A stretch of DNA of 31,629 bases from Candidatus Aegiribacteria sp. (lineage in GTDB: Bacteria > Fermentibacterota > Fermentibacteria > Fermentibacterales > JCC-6). The notes beneath the pieces were generated by a model that made no database searches, was not told where the DNA came from, and was given only the letters and a program-made list of their open reading frames with translations. Every line of letters starts with the position of its first letter. Within the stretch, counting starts at the first letter, position 1. Position numbers and translations under genes: made by a program. The DNA lies in assembly GCA_030638185.1 (NCBI GenBank), contig DAOWFD010000181.1, forward strand, positions 1 to 31,629, read 5' to 3'. Shown here piece by piece: positions 7,081 through 15,949 of the stretch.

Positions 7081-8535
7081 TTGCGCATAGCCCTGGTAGT
7101 TCCTCCATGGGGTCCGGACGACATACGCGCGAAGGATACACGCGGCATCTCCGGGTGCTGGCCTACTCCCGGCCTGCAGTATGTAGCAGCGGTTCTGCGC
7201 GAAGCGGGTCATGACATACTATTCCTGGAAGGGTTCTTCTACAGCAACGAAGAGATGCTGAAGAAAACGGTCGATTTTGAAGCTCAGGCTCTGGGAGTGT
7301 ACGTTATAAGCCTTCTATGGGACAAGGCGAAACCTTTCATTGAGGAAGTGAAGGAATCTATCCCGTCTATCTTCACCTTTATCGGGGGCCACGGCGCGAC
7401 TGCCATGCCGGAAGCTCTTATGAGGAGTACCGAAGCGTTGGATGTTATCGTCATAGGAGAGGGAGAAATAACATCCAGGGAATTGATCAATGTCTTGGAA
7501 TCCGGCGGAGATCTGAAGGAAGTAAGGGGTCTGATGATAAGGGACGAAGGAGAGCTTCACAGAACTCCTCCGAGGGAGATAATTGATAATCTTGATGAAT
7601 TACCCTTCCCGGCAGTTGATCTTTGCGAAATGGACCGTTACTACCCCAGTTTTGAGCAGGTTTCAACCGTTCCCGCAATGCAGATGCTGGCAAGCAGAGG
7701 CTGCAATGGAAGCTGTCTTTACTGTTACAAGATGTACGGCAGCAGAATACGCCTTCGAGACCCGGTACTTGTAGTGGATGAAATAGAATATTACATCAAC
7801 AACTACGGAACGCGGGAAATAAAATTCTGGGATGAACATTTTACCTGCGATCACAATCATGTTTACGCGATCTGTGATGAGATTATCAGTAGGGGGTTCA
7901 AAATTCGCTGGTGGGTTTCCTGCAGGGCGGATTCCGTAGACAGACCTCTTCTCGAGGCAATGAAAAAGGCGGGATGCTGGTGTATAAACTATGGGGTAGA
8001 AAGTGGCGTGCAGAAGCATCTTGATACTCTTATGAAGCATGAAACCCTTGACCAGATCAGAATCGCTGTAAAACTTACACACAGTGTCGGTATCAAAACA
8101 CATACGACTTATATCTTTGGTATTCCGGGAGAAACATTTGAGGATGGATTGAAAACAATTGAGTTTGCAAAAGAATTAGGCTCATTTACTGTGGAATTCT
8201 TCCCAATTACACCGTTTCCCGGAACGCCACTATACAAAGGTGTGCAGAAGGGACTTTTCGGAACGATGTCGGAAAATCTTGCAGATCAGGGAATGCTTCT
8301 TGATCGTCCCTGTTTTGTGCCTTTCAGCATGACGGCTGATGAGATCATGGAGCTACGAAGACTGGCATACATAAAGTACTTTTTTCGACCAGGGTTCCTT
8401 TTGTACAGGTTGATGAATATCATGTCACCCTTCCAGGTGAGGGCGATGTGGAGCGGAGCCAAGAGCCTCCTACAGATGGTTGGAGAGCAGATTTCTGCAC
8501 TATGGAAAAAAACGGCGAATCGATCTCAGTTGTAA
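7081..8535 (+). CDS. B12-binding domain radical SAM protein
   Basis: This 484-aa protein has the two-domain layout of cobalamin-dependent (class B-like) radical SAM enzymes. The N-terminal Rossmann-like half (IALVVPPWGPDD, VYVISLLWDKA, FIGGHGATAMPE, VIVIGEGE) corresponds to the B12-binding domain. The canonical DxHxxG base-on loop is not obvious. The radical SAM core follows, with RGCNGSCLYC giving the cluster ligands Cys208, Cys212 and Cys215, then KFWDEHFTCD, YGVESGVQ and TYIFGIPGE. Such enzymes often methylate unactivated carbons or rearrange rings. Here the substrate is probably a glycan or lipid-linked intermediate, by context only. The start is TTG, supported by the conserved motif at residues 2-10. 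The gene overlaps the next by 34 bases. Confidence 0.88.
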   Translation: MRIALVVPPWGPDDIRAKDTRGISGCWPTPGLQYVAAVLREAGHDILFLEGFFYSNEEMLKKTVDFEAQALGVYVISLLWDKAKPFIEEVKESIPSIFTFIGGHGATAMPEALMRSTEALDVIVIGEGEITSRELINVLESGGDLKEVRGLMIRDEGELHRTPPREIIDNLDELPFPAVDLCEMDRYYPSFEQVSTVPAMQMLASRGCNGSCLYCYKMYGSRIRLRDPVLVVDEIEYYINNYGTREIKFWDEHFTCDHNHVYAICDEIISRGFKIRWWVSCRADSVDRPLLEAMKKAGCWCINYGVESGVQKHLDTLMKHETLDQIRIAVKLTHSVGIKTHTTYIFGIPGETFEDGLKTIEFAKELGSFTVEFFPITPFPGTPLYKGVQKGLFGTMSENLADQGMLLDRPCFVPFSMTADEIMELRRLAYIKYFFRPGFLLYRLMNIMSPFQVRAMWSGAKSLLQMVGEQISALWKKTANRSQL

Positions 8536-9512
8536 TCCCGGTTCATAACAGTGAGAAGACCCTTGAAGCCGTTCTGGAGCCGCTCCGGAATGAATTGCGC
8601 GATGGGGATGAACTTATAGTCGTAGATGACAGATCGGAAGATAAATCCGGGGAGATAGCCTTTCGGCTCGGAGCAAAGGTAATCTCCAGTTCCGGCAGTC
8701 CTGGAGCCGCAGGGGCAAGGAATACAGGTGCCTTGACCGCCTTAGGAGAATGGTTGCTGTTCATAGACAGCGACGCTGTCGCCCCTGCCGGATGGAGAGA
8801 AAAGCTTCAGCAGCGCATCGATCTGGAGCCTGCAGCGATTCAGGCTACCTACAGCCCTGTTGCCGCAGGCAGTCATGCAGCTACGTTCTACAAGAATTTC
8901 TACTACTACTACACTTTCACCAGGAGAATTGGCAGCGATTACATTACCGGCTGTGGAACCTTCTTCTTCGCGGTGAAAAGATCTGTTTTCGAGGAACTGG
9001 AAGGGTTTGACGACAGAATTCCCGGCGCAACCGTGGAGGATGCTGATTTTGCAGCGAGACTTGTTGGTACGGGGGGCAGTATTCTCATGGCACCTGAGAT
9101 AGAGGTTTACCATCTGAGGGAATATACATTCACCGAATTGATGGGGTACGAATGGAATATGATGAAGTCGAAGGTTCTCTACCTTCTTCGAAGAGGCTCA
9201 GACCATGCGGTTCCTTCCGTTTCAATGGCAACTCCTCTTGAAATGCTGCCTGTTCTTTCAGGGGCAGTGAGTGTCTGGTTGATACCGACCGGTCTGGCGG
9301 TATATGCTGCAGGATGGCAGTGGGGAATCTGGCTTGCTGCTGCCGGTTTCTCAATCCTGACAGCGGGTCATGCGGGATTCTGGTTTGCATCTGTCAGAGA
9401 GGCAGGTTTGAGGGGGGTTATTGCGTCACTCATGACTCTGCCCGACCTTGTACTTATAGTACCTGCCGTGCTGAGCGGAGTAATAATGCATATGGCTGGA
9501 AGGAAATACTGA
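8502..9512 (+). CDS. Family 2 glycosyltransferase with C-terminal membrane segments
   Basis: This 336-aa GT-A fold inverting glycosyltransferase begins ISVVIPVHNSEKTLEAVLE. It has the nucleotide-binding DDRSEDKS, then AGARNTGA and the metal-binding LLFIDSDAVAP. The acceptor-side VEDADFAARLVGTGG is also typical. The last 100 residues contain three or four hydrophobic helices, so it is membrane-anchored with the active site in the cytoplasm. The ATG at 8502 is preferred because the family motif starts nine residues later. The GTG at 8448 has a better-spaced AGGTGAGG but would overlap the upstream gene by 88 bases. It is clearly paralogous to the GT2 on the opposite strand at 12026-13057. One base separates its stop from the next start. 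Confidence 0.86.
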   Translation: MEKNGESISVVIPVHNSEKTLEAVLEPLRNELRDGDELIVVDDRSEDKSGEIAFRLGAKVISSSGSPGAAGARNTGALTALGEWLLFIDSDAVAPAGWREKLQQRIDLEPAAIQATYSPVAAGSHAATFYKNFYYYYTFTRRIGSDYITGCGTFFFAVKRSVFEELEGFDDRIPGATVEDADFAARLVGTGGSILMAPEIEVYHLREYTFTELMGYEWNMMKSKVLYLLRRGSDHAVPSVSMATPLEMLPVLSGAVSVWLIPTGLAVYAAGWQWGIWLAAAGFSILTAGHAGFWFASVREAGLRGVIASLMTLPDLVLIVPAVLSGVIMHMAGRKY

Positions 9513-9513
9513 T

Positions 9514-11277
9514 TTGAAATCTCGAATCTTCTTATTATCAGCCGGTCTAATTCTTACAATTCTCTTTCTTGTGTACAGATACATTGTAATTATCCCGCGC
9601 GGCCCGTCGGATAAGATTGTTCAGTTCATTCTGCTGGTTTCTGCAGCTGTCTGTTTTGCTCTGCATGTTGCTGGAAGGACCAACCGAGATCTGGTTCAGT
9701 GGGTTATTGGAAAAATAGGGAAACCCTCTACAGCCAGGTTCCTAGGACTTCTTCTGTTAATTCTGGCGGTTTTTTCCATCTGGATGGCTTACGGTCCTTT
9801 CGAAGGGATCCCGAAGGGCGGCGACGAAGTTGCATACTATTTTCAATCAAAGATCTACGCTGCCGGGCACCTTGCGGCTCCCGCACCGGATGTTGATAAT
9901 CCAATGGCCTATTTTCCGTTCCGGCATTTCATCTTCAGGAATAACAAATGGTTTATTGTCTATACCCCATTCCATTCGCTGTTGATGGCGCCATTCACCG
10001 CCGCCGACGCAGCTCCTCTCCTTGGCCCCCTTGAGGGGCTGCTTTCACTATTGGGAATCTTCCTTCTGATAAGGCTCTGGACAGGGGAGGTTATGGCCAG
10101 GATCAGTGTCGTTCTTCTTCTTCTGTCACCTTTCTTCCTTTTTATGACAACTACATTCATGGCCCACAATACGAACCTGATGCTGGTTACATGGTCACTT
10201 TACCTGATATCCAGAAGGTTAAGGGGAGCATCGGTTGCCTGCTCACTTGCAGGTGGTTTTCTTATAGGGCTTGCCTTTGCCACGAAACCCTATCCTGTTC
10301 TCGTCTGGCTGTTCTTCGTACCACTTGCAGTTATAGTGGGCTGCAGGGACAGGTGGTTCCGTATTCTGGCCCCTGCTGCCGCTGCTGCGGCAATACCCTT
10401 TGTGTTGTTACTGCTGTCGAACAATTACTACACAGGAAATCTCCTCCATGCAGGATATGATCTGGTAAGGGGAGGAAAGTTGATTGGTTTCGGACCGGAC
10501 AAGGCCTGGTTTCCGGAGTACGGAGATTACGCACATACGCCTTTAAGAGGGCTTTTCAACGTTGTAAGGCAAACAGGGACCGGAAGCACGATCTTATTCG
10601 GGTGGCCGTTCCTCTCCCTTTTTCCCATGCTCCTGGCACTTGGAAGGGCACGAAAGGATAGGCGCGTTCTCCTGCTTTATGTACCTCTGGTGTTAATCAT
10701 GTTGCTGATGATTCTCCATTACTGTCCTGCCATTGATTACGGTCCCAGACATTACTTCACTTTCATGCCCGTTATCCTGCTTCTTTCATCTTTAGGATTA
10801 CGAGAAGCGGTAAAGTATGCCAGGAGAAAGAAGGGGATTGAAGGAAGCAATATGGTAGCTATCTTTACCTTCTGTCTATTTTTAATTACACTGTTCGTTT
10901 ATTTGCCTGAGGGAATAGAACTAAGGTCGGGCCCATGGCAGACCATTGACAGCCGGCCTCGCATAACAGCGTCGAGTTCCGTTGAAACGCCCTCAATAGT
11001 ATTCATGCAGGCAGGACAACATGGTTACCCGAATATCTGCAGCGGTATGAATTTCAATTCCCCTTTTCTTGACAATGAAATAATCTACTGCGCTCATCAG
11101 ACACCCGGCGAGGACATTCTATTCATGCAGGCCTATCCCGGAAGAAACTCCTACCTTTACTGGTTTGACGGAAGCAGCTTTCATATTGAGCTATGGACAC
11201 AGGAGCTTTCTGAAGCCATAGAGCCTACCAGGGACATGGAATACCATGCATATTTACACATGCCCGACCCAAATTGA
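9514..11277 (+). CDS. Multi-spanning membrane glycosyltransferase (GT39/ArnT-like, GT-C fold)
   Basis: This 587-aa integral membrane protein has about ten to twelve hydrophobic helices and a soluble C-terminal segment. Between the second and third helices lies the acidic loop PKGGDEVAYYFQSKIYAAGH (Asp104, Glu105), the position of the catalytic Asp/Glu in GT-C enzymes such as PMT and ArnT. These enzymes take a sugar from a polyprenyl-phosphate donor and transfer it outside the cytoplasmic membrane. The next gene is a polyprenyl-phosphate sugar synthase, which would supply the donor. The start is TTG at 9514 with GGAAGGAAA upstream. Its stop overlaps the next start in ATTGA. The acceptor is unknown: glycan, lipid or protein. 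Confidence 0.8.
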   Translation: MKSRIFLLSAGLILTILFLVYRYIVIIPRGPSDKIVQFILLVSAAVCFALHVAGRTNRDLVQWVIGKIGKPSTARFLGLLLLILAVFSIWMAYGPFEGIPKGGDEVAYYFQSKIYAAGHLAAPAPDVDNPMAYFPFRHFIFRNNKWFIVYTPFHSLLMAPFTAADAAPLLGPLEGLLSLLGIFLLIRLWTGEVMARISVVLLLLSPFFLFMTTTFMAHNTNLMLVTWSLYLISRRLRGASVACSLAGGFLIGLAFATKPYPVLVWLFFVPLAVIVGCRDRWFRILAPAAAAAAIPFVLLLLSNNYYTGNLLHAGYDLVRGGKLIGFGPDKAWFPEYGDYAHTPLRGLFNVVRQTGTGSTILFGWPFLSLFPMLLALGRARKDRRVLLLYVPLVLIMLLMILHYCPAIDYGPRHYFTFMPVILLLSSLGLREAVKYARRKKGIEGSNMVAIFTFCLFLITLFVYLPEGIELRSGPWQTIDSRPRITASSSVETPSIVFMQAGQHGYPNICSGMNFNSPFLDNEIIYCAHQTPGEDILFMQAYPGRNSYLYWFDGSSFHIELWTQELSEAIEPTRDMEYHAYLHMPDPN

Positions 11278-12020
11278 ACTTATCAGTAAAGGATTGTATT
11301 CTGGAAAACATAAGAATCGTTTGCTACATCCCTGCTTACAATGCGGAACTGCTTATGGAGAAAGTTATCAGGGATATTCCAGCGGAAACTATAGAAATCC
11401 TGAATACCGTTCTTGTTATAGATGACGGCTCTTCCGACGGTACTGCCGACCTTACGCGCAAGCTGGAGAAAGAATTCCCGAAGATCTCCCTTATTCAGCA
11501 TCCTGTAAACAGGGGTTACGGAGGAGTCCAGAAAACCGCCTTTGACTGGACGCTGGAGAATAATGGCGAAATAGCTGTAATGCTCCACTCGGACGGTCAG
11601 TATCCCCCCGAATACCTGAAACCGATGCTAATTCCTTTTGAAAAAGGTGCCGATGTTGTAGGCGGCAGCAGAATTCTTTTTGGAGACATGCGAAGGGGTG
11701 GTATGTCCAGGACAAGGTATTACGGAACCATATGGCTGAACGCTCTTGAAAATCTTGTTTTCAGGCAGAAACTTACATCATATCACAGCGGTTACAAGGC
11801 GTACAGCAGGAAAGCACTTGAGAAGATACCGTACAGAAGTTATTCGAATACTTTCAATTTCGATTCGGAGATGCTTGTGGGAGCGATCAGGGCAGGGCTG
11901 AACATCAAAGAAGTACCCATTCCCACAATACATGGAGAAGGATTTTCAAGCCTTAAACCTGTTCCATATGGGTTTTCAGTTCTGCGCACTCTTGTACGGT
12001 ATATCGTTGGAAGAATTTAG
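11274..12020 (+). CDS. Dpm1-like family 2 glycosyltransferase (polyprenyl-phosphate sugar synthase)
   Basis: This 248-aa GT2 of the dolichyl-phosphate mannose synthase type contains VCYIPAYNAE, VLVIDDGSSDGTADL, HPVNRGYGGVQKTAFDWTLE, the metal site MLHSDGQYPPEYLKPM, and FDSEMLVGAIRAGLNIKEVP. There is no C-terminal pair of transmembrane helices, so it resembles the single-domain bacterial/archaeal form. It would make a polyprenyl-phosphate hexose on the cytoplasmic face for the ArnT-like enzyme upstream. The TTG start overlaps the upstream stop by four bases, indicating translational coupling. It ends five bases before the convergent GT2, with no terminator between them. Confidence 0.87.
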   Translation: MNLSVKDCILENIRIVCYIPAYNAELLMEKVIRDIPAETIEILNTVLVIDDGSSDGTADLTRKLEKEFPKISLIQHPVNRGYGGVQKTAFDWTLENNGEIAVMLHSDGQYPPEYLKPMLIPFEKGADVVGGSRILFGDMRRGGMSRTRYYGTIWLNALENLVFRQKLTSYHSGYKAYSRKALEKIPYRSYSNTFNFDSEMLVGAIRAGLNIKEVPIPTIHGEGFSSLKPVPYGFSVLRTLVRYIVGRI

Positions 12021-12025
12021 AAATA

Positions 12026-13057
12026 TCAGTAGTGCTTTCCGCACAGGAACTGAACTGTTCCAGCAATAACACCCCAGCCGAGGACAGCCATATCAAGAAG
12101 ACACAGCAGCATGAAACCGGGCAGAATCTTCAACCCGAAATAAAAAACTGCGCTTCGGAAGAAATTCAGGTGACAGAAGAAAGAAAAAATTATCGCTGCG
12201 AGAGCAACGGCAGGAAGCCACGGTAAAAAGGATAATCCGAGTAACACACCGGTCAGGAACGCTACCATTGAAAAACCTGCACCAAGCACAAGCAGTATAC
12301 TCAGTACAACCCATCTGCTGTGGTGGGTTCCGGTTTCCTTGAGGTTGATATATCTCTTCAGCAATCTCTCTCTGATCGATCTCCAGCCGCTCTTCACCTG
12401 AGCTTTTGCCATCCTGAATCGGCGCCGGGCAAACTGACATAATGTATAGGTTGCCAGATGAACCACCATGATGTCTTTAGCCAGATAAATAGATCTTCCT
12501 GAATCCACAAGGGAGTAACCCAGTTCTTCATCCTCCACGGTAGGTTCAGGAATCTTCGTATTGAATCCCCCCACAGCATCAAAATCCCTTTTGCGGACAG
12601 CAACACACCATGTTGCAAAAATAGCCACACTCTCATCCTTAACATGAGCAAGAGCACAGTGATAATAGAGGTTTTGGTATATTGATACTATATCATCTGC
12701 AGTGCATTCCGGGGAATAAACAGTCTGAACAGCAGCAATATCATGATGTGAACCAAGGATACAAGTAATACTATTCAGCAAATTGCTGGGCACTGTAACA
12801 TCAGCATCAAGAAACAGAATAATTTCACCAGCAGCAGCCTCTGCTCCTATGTTCCGAGCCTTTGCAGGGCCACTTCTTTTCTCACATACAATTACTACCG
12901 CTCCAAGTCTAGAAGCTTTTTGTGCAGTATCATCATTGCTGCAATCATCGACAACAAGAACCTCAAGGGCTCTTGTATCCTGTGCATCAACTGATTTAAG
13001 GCAATCAGTTATAGTATCAGCAGCATTATAGGCTGGTATAATTATCGAAATATTCAA
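12026..13057 (-). CDS. Family 2 glycosyltransferase with C-terminal membrane segments (paralogue of 8502-9512)
   Basis: This 343-aa GT2 contains ISIIIPAYNAADTITDCLKS, VLVVDDCSNDDTAQKA, ARNIGAEAAAGEIILFLDAD and TVEDEELGYSLVDSGRSIYL. Two to four hydrophobic helices in the last 100 residues anchor it to the membrane. Domain plan and motif spacing match the plus-strand GT2 at 8502, including the aromatic NLYYHCA versus NFYYYYT region and the ATWCVAVRKRDF versus GTFFFAVKRSVF region. The two are therefore duplicates with probably different sugars or acceptors. The start is TTG at 13057, where the conserved motif begins at once. It is transcribed away from the radical SAM gene at 13231 and towards the Dpm1-like gene. 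Confidence 0.85.
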   Translation of the reverse strand: MNISIIIPAYNAADTITDCLKSVDAQDTRALEVLVVDDCSNDDTAQKASRLGAVVIVCEKRSGPAKARNIGAEAAAGEIILFLDADVTVPSNLLNSITCILGSHHDIAAVQTVYSPECTADDIVSIYQNLYYHCALAHVKDESVAIFATWCVAVRKRDFDAVGGFNTKIPEPTVEDEELGYSLVDSGRSIYLAKDIMVVHLATYTLCQFARRRFRMAKAQVKSGWRSIRERLLKRYINLKETGTHHSRWVVLSILLVLGAGFSMVAFLTGVLLGLSFLPWLPAVALAAIIFSFFCHLNFFRSAVFYFGLKILPGFMLLCLLDMAVLGWGVIAGTVQFLCGKHY

Positions 13058-13230
13058 AATTATCCAATCTGAGCAGGCGTTGAAACAGAGGTAATCTATA
13101 ATTGATATTCAAGAACTTTGTAAGCCCTGAGCTTCCAGCCTGTTGATTCATAGACCTCTTTATATATTCCCTCTTACGGATGTAGCCAGCAGAGAATTCA
13201 TGCTCCAATTGATCTTGAAACGGTAATTAA

Positions 13231-14310
13231 GTGAAAATTCTCAGAATGATAACAGCGGTTCTGAAACCATATCAGCCTTCGTTTCTGATTCTTTTCGTTA
13301 CCTCCAAATGCAATGCCCGGTGCTCTTTTTGCTTCTATGGAGATCGAGTAAGCGGAACGAAGATAAAGGAACAGGAATTAACTTCTGAAGAGTTTAAGAG
13401 AATATCGGAAAGATGCGGTAAAATCCCATACCTGCTGATTTCCGGAGGAGAACCCATACTCAGAGATGATATTGTAAGGATAGTGGGCTACTTTATTGAA
13501 AACGCAGGAGTACAGTATGTAACTATTCCTTCAAACGGCCTGCTTCCTGAAAATACAGAAAGAGCATTCGATTTTCTTACTAAAACGTACCCGAAAGTCC
13601 ATTTCAGAGCAGCCTTCAGCGTGGACTTTCCAGACGAAAGACATGATGAATCAAGGGGAATATCAGGTTGTCTTGAGGGTGTTCTGGAAGGAGCAGGAAG
13701 GATACGGAAACTTAAGAAAGAGCGCGTAAACCTCTCCCTGGATATTGTTACAGTATTTATGCATAAAAACTGCGATCTTCACCCCATTCTGAGAGATTGG
13801 GTAAAGGAAAAGATCAACCCGGACAACCATGAGCTTCATCTTCTCAGAATGGAATGGCCGGAACCAATCCCGAAAAATCTTGATTTAGAGGTCTTTCTAA
13901 GCGAAACAACAAAATATATGGAACTTGGAAGGAAACAGGAAACAAGATCTCTCAGCGCCTTTTTCAGAGGACTGAACGATGTTTACATCGGTGCACTGAA
14001 GCATCTTGTTAAAGGAAAAAGGGTATCAAACTGCTTTGCGGGAAGGAAAATTACTGTAATTGATGAAACTGGCAATGTAAAGCTTTGTGAGTTGAGACCC
14101 GAAGTATTGGGCAATCTGCGTAGCGAAAACTACAACCTTATATCAATACTAAAAAAGTCCAGAAAACTATTAAGGGAAATCAACAGGAGGAAATGTTCCT
14201 GTACCTGGGAATGCTCTGTTTCAACAAATATCGTATGCACAACTAAATTTTACCCCCGGCTTCTGGCTGCCACGGTACGGGAATATTTTAAGTGGAGAAG
14301 AGAAAAATGA
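13231..14310 (+). CDS. Radical SAM protein with SPASM-like C-terminal cysteines
   Basis: This 359-aa radical SAM enzyme has the cluster motif TSKCNARCSFCFYG (Cys27, Cys31, Cys34), then the SAM-binding LLISGGEPILRDD and IPSNGLLPENTE. The C-terminal part has a run of Cys residues (NCFAGRKITVIDETGNVKLC, ELRPEVLGN, then KCSCTWECS and a final VC), as in SPASM or twitch domains that hold auxiliary iron-sulfur clusters. Such proteins modify peptides, sugars or cofactors. There is no obvious precursor peptide nearby, so a sugar or lipid substrate is more likely. The GTG at 13231 directly follows an in-frame stop; ATG at 13246 is the alternative. It overlaps the next gene by four bases (ATGA). Confidence 0.86.
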   Translation: MKILRMITAVLKPYQPSFLILFVTSKCNARCSFCFYGDRVSGTKIKEQELTSEEFKRISERCGKIPYLLISGGEPILRDDIVRIVGYFIENAGVQYVTIPSNGLLPENTERAFDFLTKTYPKVHFRAAFSVDFPDERHDESRGISGCLEGVLEGAGRIRKLKKERVNLSLDIVTVFMHKNCDLHPILRDWVKEKINPDNHELHLLRMEWPEPIPKNLDLEVFLSETTKYMELGRKQETRSLSAFFRGLNDVYIGALKHLVKGKRVSNCFAGRKITVIDETGNVKLCELRPEVLGNLRSENYNLISILKKSRKLLREINRRKCSCTWECSVSTNIVCTTKFYPRLLAATVREYFKWRREK

Positions 14311-15839
14311 AGGTAGCCCTCGTTCGGACACCAGTAATCAATCTTAAGAATAGTCCCTTCGGATCCACTCCCGGAATTCCCTCGAACCTTGCTTATCTTA
14401 CAAGCGTTCTCCAGAGAGAGGGACATTATGTTGCTGTTGTTGATGCATATGGCCTGGCTCCGCATAGATTCTCATCATACCTTGACAAATTCGAGGCCAG
14501 AGGGCTCATTCCAGAGGAAATTGTAAATAGTATTCCACATGATGTTGATGTTGTTGGTGTATCCGTGCATTGTACCCTTGAACACGGTATGGGTCTTTCG
14601 ATAATAAGAGAGTCAAAGAAAAGATTTTCAGAAGTTCCGGTTGTTATCGGTGGTTATCATACAACATTCTGCGTTGATCCATTTCTTGATGCTGGAGCGG
14701 ACTATGTGGTTCAGGGCGAAGGAGAACAGAGATTCCCCCTACTGCTCAGGATGCTTGAATCCGGAGAGAATTATACAATGGATGGGCTTTATGGACATGG
14801 TTTTAGATCGGAAAGGGTACCGAGGACTAATCCTATTGAAAATTTACCTTTCGGAAATTTCGATCCATTACCCCTTGAAACATACTGGAACCTTCATTAC
14901 GCCCATGGTCCTGTTCGGACAGGCAGATACATCAGTCTTTTCACAAGCAGAGGTTGCCCGTTCTCATGCGCATTCTGCCAGACACCGAAGATGTGGGGTG
15001 GTTTCTGGATGGCGAAGAGTTACAAACGAGTAGTAGATGAAATGGACTACTATCACGATAAATATGGAGTTAGCGATTTCCATATTCAGGACGAAAATTT
15101 CTCTTTATCCCTTGAAAGAACCCGGAATTTTGCACAGGAGTTGCTCAGGAGGAAGAGGAACTATACATACTGCTTCCCATCCGGCATTAAAGTTGAAACC
15201 GTTGGAAAGAGGGAACTTGAACTTCTCTACGAATCAGGTTGTCGATATTTTGCCCTGTCGCCCGAATCAGCATCGAAGAAGGTTCTGGATTTAATGAACA
15301 AACCTGTAGATCTTGAGCATGTGGAGAAAGTTGTCAGTATGTGTCATAGACTGGGAATAATGGTGAACTGCAATTTTGTCCTGGGATTTCCTGGAGAAGA
15401 AAGAGCTGACCGTAGAATGACCTACAGGTTCATCCGTAGACTCGTAAGACTTGGTCTGGACGAAATTGTTGCTTTCATGCTGACTCCCCTCCCTAAAACA
15501 GATGTAGAGGATCTTATGCCGGAAGGCCTTGAATACGAAGACATCAACTTTTCTCCTACATGGAGAGATAATTATAAAAAGATTACCCGTGCACGAATAT
15601 GGATATATATCCAGTTTGTTCTTCTGAAAGCATTGTGGCATCCATTAAAATTCTTGAGCAATATTCAATCTGTATTTACACGTAAATTCAAGTTGAAAGC
15701 GGATATGACTATCTATCGTTTTCTTGTGGATTTTTGGGACCGGCATCTTCGCGCTTCCTTTACCGGCATATCAGGTCCGGAAATTTCCGAGGTTGAATGG
15801 ATTCCTCCGGAAGAGACACGAAAAGAACTCACGCACTAG
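14307..15839 (+). CDS. B12-binding domain radical SAM protein
   Basis: This is a 510-aa cobalamin-type radical SAM protein. N-terminal B12-domain-like segments are VALVRTPVINLKNSPFGSTP, VVGVSVHCTLEHG, VVIGGYHTTFC and YVVQGEGEQ. The radical SAM core has TSRGCPFSCAFCQTPKMWGG, with Cys217, Cys221 and Cys224, then FHIQDENFSLS, YFALSPESAS and NFVLGFPGEER. The start is ATG 14307, which forms an ATGA overlap with the upstream stop and has GGAGAAG eleven bases before it. A GTG at 14292 also exists but is less conserved. The pairing with a SPASM-like radical SAM enzyme suggests two successive radical steps on one substrate. No known product can be assigned. Confidence 0.87.
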   Translation: MKVALVRTPVINLKNSPFGSTPGIPSNLAYLTSVLQREGHYVAVVDAYGLAPHRFSSYLDKFEARGLIPEEIVNSIPHDVDVVGVSVHCTLEHGMGLSIIRESKKRFSEVPVVIGGYHTTFCVDPFLDAGADYVVQGEGEQRFPLLLRMLESGENYTMDGLYGHGFRSERVPRTNPIENLPFGNFDPLPLETYWNLHYAHGPVRTGRYISLFTSRGCPFSCAFCQTPKMWGGFWMAKSYKRVVDEMDYYHDKYGVSDFHIQDENFSLSLERTRNFAQELLRRKRNYTYCFPSGIKVETVGKRELELLYESGCRYFALSPESASKKVLDLMNKPVDLEHVEKVVSMCHRLGIMVNCNFVLGFPGEERADRRMTYRFIRRLVRLGLDEIVAFMLTPLPKTDVEDLMPEGLEYEDINFSPTWRDNYKKITRARIWIYIQFVLLKALWHPLKFLSNIQSVFTRKFKLKADMTIYRFLVDFWDRHLRASFTGISGPEISEVEWIPPEETRKELTH

Positions 15840-15913
15840 TCTCAACAGCTCCTTTTTGGAGGATGGTGTCACAAAGATGACGCTTATATAAGATACATAC
15901 ATATTTATCTCCC

Positions 15914-15941
15914 TTTACATTAGTGAAATAAGTTGTAGAAT
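15914..15941 (+). promoter_or_regulatory. Promoter for the c-di-GMP riboswitch transcript
   Basis: TTTACA (15914-15919) is followed after 16 bases by TAGAAT (15936-15941). The expected start of transcription, seven or eight bases on, falls at about 15949, exactly where the first aptamer's pairing region begins. This agreement supports the call. Confidence 0.6.
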
Positions 15942-15949
15942 ATAAAAAG

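Noticed and set aside
8448..8501. GTG start at 8448 for the first GT2 gene
   Set aside because: It has a good AGGTGAGG, but would overlap the upstream gene by 88 bases and add 18 residues not typical of the family. ATG 8502 is kept, with the alternative noted.
12021..12025. Terminator between the Dpm1-like gene and the convergent GT2
   Set aside because: Only five bases separate the stops, and no hairpin plus T-tract is seen there.
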